Assembly: GCA_018826295.1 (NCBI GenBank)
Contig: JAHJZX010000042.1
Location: 1-64,000 of the forward strand
Length of the DNA stretch: 64,000 nt
From: Gammaproteobacteria bacterium
Lineage (GTDB): Bacteria > Pseudomonadota > Gammaproteobacteria > Enterobacterales > Alteromonadaceae
Direction of reading: 5' to 3'
Shown: positions 62,222 through 64,000 of the stretch, piece by piece
How positions within the stretch are numbered: the first letter of the stretch is position 1
How the letters are laid out: the number at the start of each line of letters is the position of its first letter
The notes under the pieces: model-generated
Databases searched by the model: none
What the model saw: only the letters and a program-made list of their open reading frames with translations
Told to the model about the DNA's origin: nothing
Translations under genes and position numbers: made by a program

Positions 62222-64000
62222 TTAAAATTGCTGCTCAAAGGTCAGCGAAAAATGTCGTGGGGCGCCATATGCAGCCCAGCCACGGTTCATATCTACGCCA
62301 TCAAAATACGCTTTATCCAGCAGGTTTTTGATACTAAGCGTAAAAACGCGGCCATGGCCTGCCGCAACCCGGTAGTAACTGTTCAGGCGCCAGCTGGCCG
62401 GCTGACTTACTGCAACCGGCTGGCGGCGGCTAAACGCCGGCAGCTGATAATGCTGACGGGTTTCACCTTCCACCGCTATGCCTAAAGTGCTGCCGGCTAT
62501 TAACGTGTCTAACGGGGTAGACAGCATCAGACGATACAGGCTGTCGGGGAACTGAAATTGCCGCTGTGCCACGGTATCCGGCGACGCAGCGCTGAAACTG
62601 CGGCTGTAGCTGGCATCAAGCTGCAGCCAGTGGCTCTGATAAGCCAAAGCGACCTCCCAGCCAGATTGAGCCGGAAAAGACTCAGCCACCAGCTGGACGT
62701 AGTTACGCTGTTCACTGCGATAAGCACTGACAGTGAACTGACCGCGCTGTTGCCAGAAATCAGCTTTTATACCGGTTTCCCAGGAGGCAAACCGGACCGG
62801 ACTAACGACCAGGTCCAGCATTGACAGATAGCCCTGGCGAAAGTCTACTGTGTTGGCATAACTGACATACCATTGCGCTGTGCCAATGGCCTGACTGAGG
62901 CCAAAATAGAGATTAGTGTATTGGGTGCGCTCTGTATCTGTAGCAAAACTGCCTTTATTGTTGTAGCGGCTGTGGTTACGGCGCAGCGATGCCGACAGCA
63001 GGGTTGAATCTGTCAGTGCTATTTTGCCGGCCAGTTTCAGGCCGCTGATTTGGTAATGTGAGTCGTTTACAAAGCTGTCTGCGACAGCTGTTGGCCTGGC
63101 CTGGTTGCGGTTAAGCGCGGTAAAACTGTGCGGCTGCAGCACGGTAGTGGCCTGATAATCCATTAGCTGCAACAGCTGATAGTTTTGATGCCAGGCACGG
63201 CTTGCGGTGATACTGACATCAAGCGGCAAGTCCGCCAGCAGCATAGCGCCATCCAGAGTCAGCGCAACTTTGTCGGCAGCAAACTCAAAGCTATTATCCA
63301 GGGCACCAAATGACAGCGACAGTGTCTGCCGATCAGGGTAGCCGAAGACATCAGGCACCAGCGCAGTTTGTTGTTGGCTGGCACGGCTAATATGCAAACT
63401 ACTTTGCCATTGGCTGGCCAGTTGTTGGCGGGCGATCAGGCGCGAGAATGACATATTTTGCTGTGCGCCTGCCCAGACCGGCCAGAAGTTAGTGGATAGC
63501 GGGCCATCATAGTGCGTTAAATCTGCATACAATAATGGCCGGATTTTCGAGCGTTGCTGTTGCCGGTCAGCTTGCGCAATATGATATAGCTCTATCTGAC
63601 TAGCAGCACCCGGCTGCCAACTCAATCGGGCCAAAGCGCCGTAGCGTGAATTGTCAGAGTAGTCGGCCGCATCCTGTTGTCGTTGTGCTACCACTACAGC
63701 CCTGCCGCTCAGGTCTTGCCGGTTTAATACCGCGCCGGTTATGTCGGCACTGATACGGTATTTTAATTGATCGCCAAGGCTCAGGCTGCCCTGTCTTGCC
63801 ACCGTATTGCCGGCTTCTTTCGGCCTTAAATTAACCGATGCCGAATTAATACCATTGTCCTGCACAATGCCATTGCTGCCGCGATTGATCTCCAGCAAAT
63901 CAAAATAAACAATATCTAAATCTGATACGGCAAAGTTGGCATCGGCAAACGGCTGATTGTCTATCATAAAGGGATTTAATAGCTGACCGCGGGCTCTGAA
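62222..64000 (-). CDS. TonB-dependent receptor, 3' part (runs off the window)
   Basis: About 592 codons are inside the window; the frame is open to the right edge. The visible part starts in the plug domain (LLNPFMIDNQPFADANF, DLLEINRGSNGIVQDNG, INSASVNLRPKEAG) and ends with the barrel and a terminal Phe (FSLTFEQQF). An internal ATG at 63967 is not the true start. The substrate is unknown. It is followed by a large PKD lipoprotein in the same direction. Confidence 0.88.
   Translation of the reverse strand, partial: FRARGQLLNPFMIDNQPFADANFAVSDLDIVYFDLLEINRGSNGIVQDNGINSASVNLRPKEAGNTVARQGSLSLGDQLKYRISADITGAVLNRQDLSGRAVVVAQRQQDAADYSDNSRYGALARLSWQPGAASQIELYHIAQADRQQQRSKIRPLLYADLTHYDGPLSTNFWPVWAGAQQNMSFSRLIARQQLASQWQSSLHISRASQQQTALVPDVFGYPDRQTLSLSFGALDNSFEFAADKVALTLDGAMLLADLPLDVSITASRAWHQNYQLLQLMDYQATTVLQPHSFTALNRNQARPTAVADSFVNDSHYQISGLKLAGKIALTDSTLLSASLRRNHSRYNNKGSFATDTERTQYTNLYFGLSQAIGTAQWYVSYANTVDFRQGYLSMLDLVVSPVRFASWETGIKADFWQQRGQFTVSAYRSEQRNYVQLVAESFPAQSGWEVALAYQSHWLQLDASYSRSFSAASPDTVAQRQFQFPDSLYRLMLSTPLDTLIAGSTLGIAVEGETRQHYQLPAFSRRQPVAVSQPASWRLNSYYRVAAGHGRVFTLSIKNLLDKAYFDGVDMNRGWAAYGAPRHFSLTFEQQF

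Overview
The window looks like a chromosome segment of a free-living, aquatic, aerobic gammaproteobacterium. ArcA/ArcB, RlmM-YgdD-GcvA, MutY-YggX, TrmB, RsmC, GltBD and RraA are all gammaproteobacterial in type. The many TonB-dependent receptors, exported hydrolases and the mid-range GC suggest a Rheinheimera/Arsukibacterium/Alishewanella-like member of the Alteromonadales/Chromatiales. The genus is a guess from gene content, not a measured placement.

Layout. 1-240: two tandem strong promoters pointing left, most likely those of an rRNA operon outside the window. 280-3041: a divergent pair, a GNAT/C39-peptidase fusion and a RimK-type ATP-grasp ligase. 3050-3412: a hairpin-rich repeat and tRNA-Leu(CAG). 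3473-6313: a leftward operon for uridine kinase, a CNT nucleoside transporter and an Fe(II)/2-oxoglutarate oxygenase. 6416-11028: an Oar-like TonB receptor and an exported endonuclease/phosphatase-family enzyme. 11055-18075: housekeeping genes (rlmM, ygdD, an alpha/beta hydrolase, gcvA, yggX, mutY, trmB, rsmC, two small genes). 18220-23026: a CHASE8-type histidine kinase, then arcA and arcB facing each other. 23051-30917: a probable cyanophycin utilisation locus (exported cyanophycinase, TonB receptor, YfcC-type transporter, isoaspartyl dipeptidase). 31342-37224: gltB-gltD. 37299-37512: a MITE-like element. 37552-39272: rraA and small conserved genes.

39402-44570 is an accessory island. It holds three antitoxin-like genes without toxins, a DUF5677 protein, a lipoprotein, a hydrolase and a membrane protein, separated by spacers built from the same repeat modules. 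44781-53952 carries hydrolases, an FtrA/rhodanese divergent pair, the acrylate detoxification genes acuR-acuI with a clear operator, a monooxygenase, a thioredoxin-like protein, a serine hydrolase and a PD40 protein. 54191-64000 has a CadC-like transmembrane regulator, a periplasmic solute-binding protein, a BAAT-type hydrolase, a TPR protein, a large PKD-type lipoprotein and a TonB receptor that runs off the right edge.

How the genes work together. The cyanophycin locus suggests a full route: polymer cleavage outside the cytoplasm, dipeptide uptake across both membranes, and intracellular hydrolysis to aspartate and arginine; the adjacent gltBD could handle the nitrogen released. The most promising leads are this locus and its isoaspartyl dipeptidase with a changed metal site, the perfect 19-bp inverted repeat over the likely arcA promoter, the ArcB with only one of two redox cysteines, the modular repeat spacers in the accessory island, and the GNAT-C39/RimK pair.
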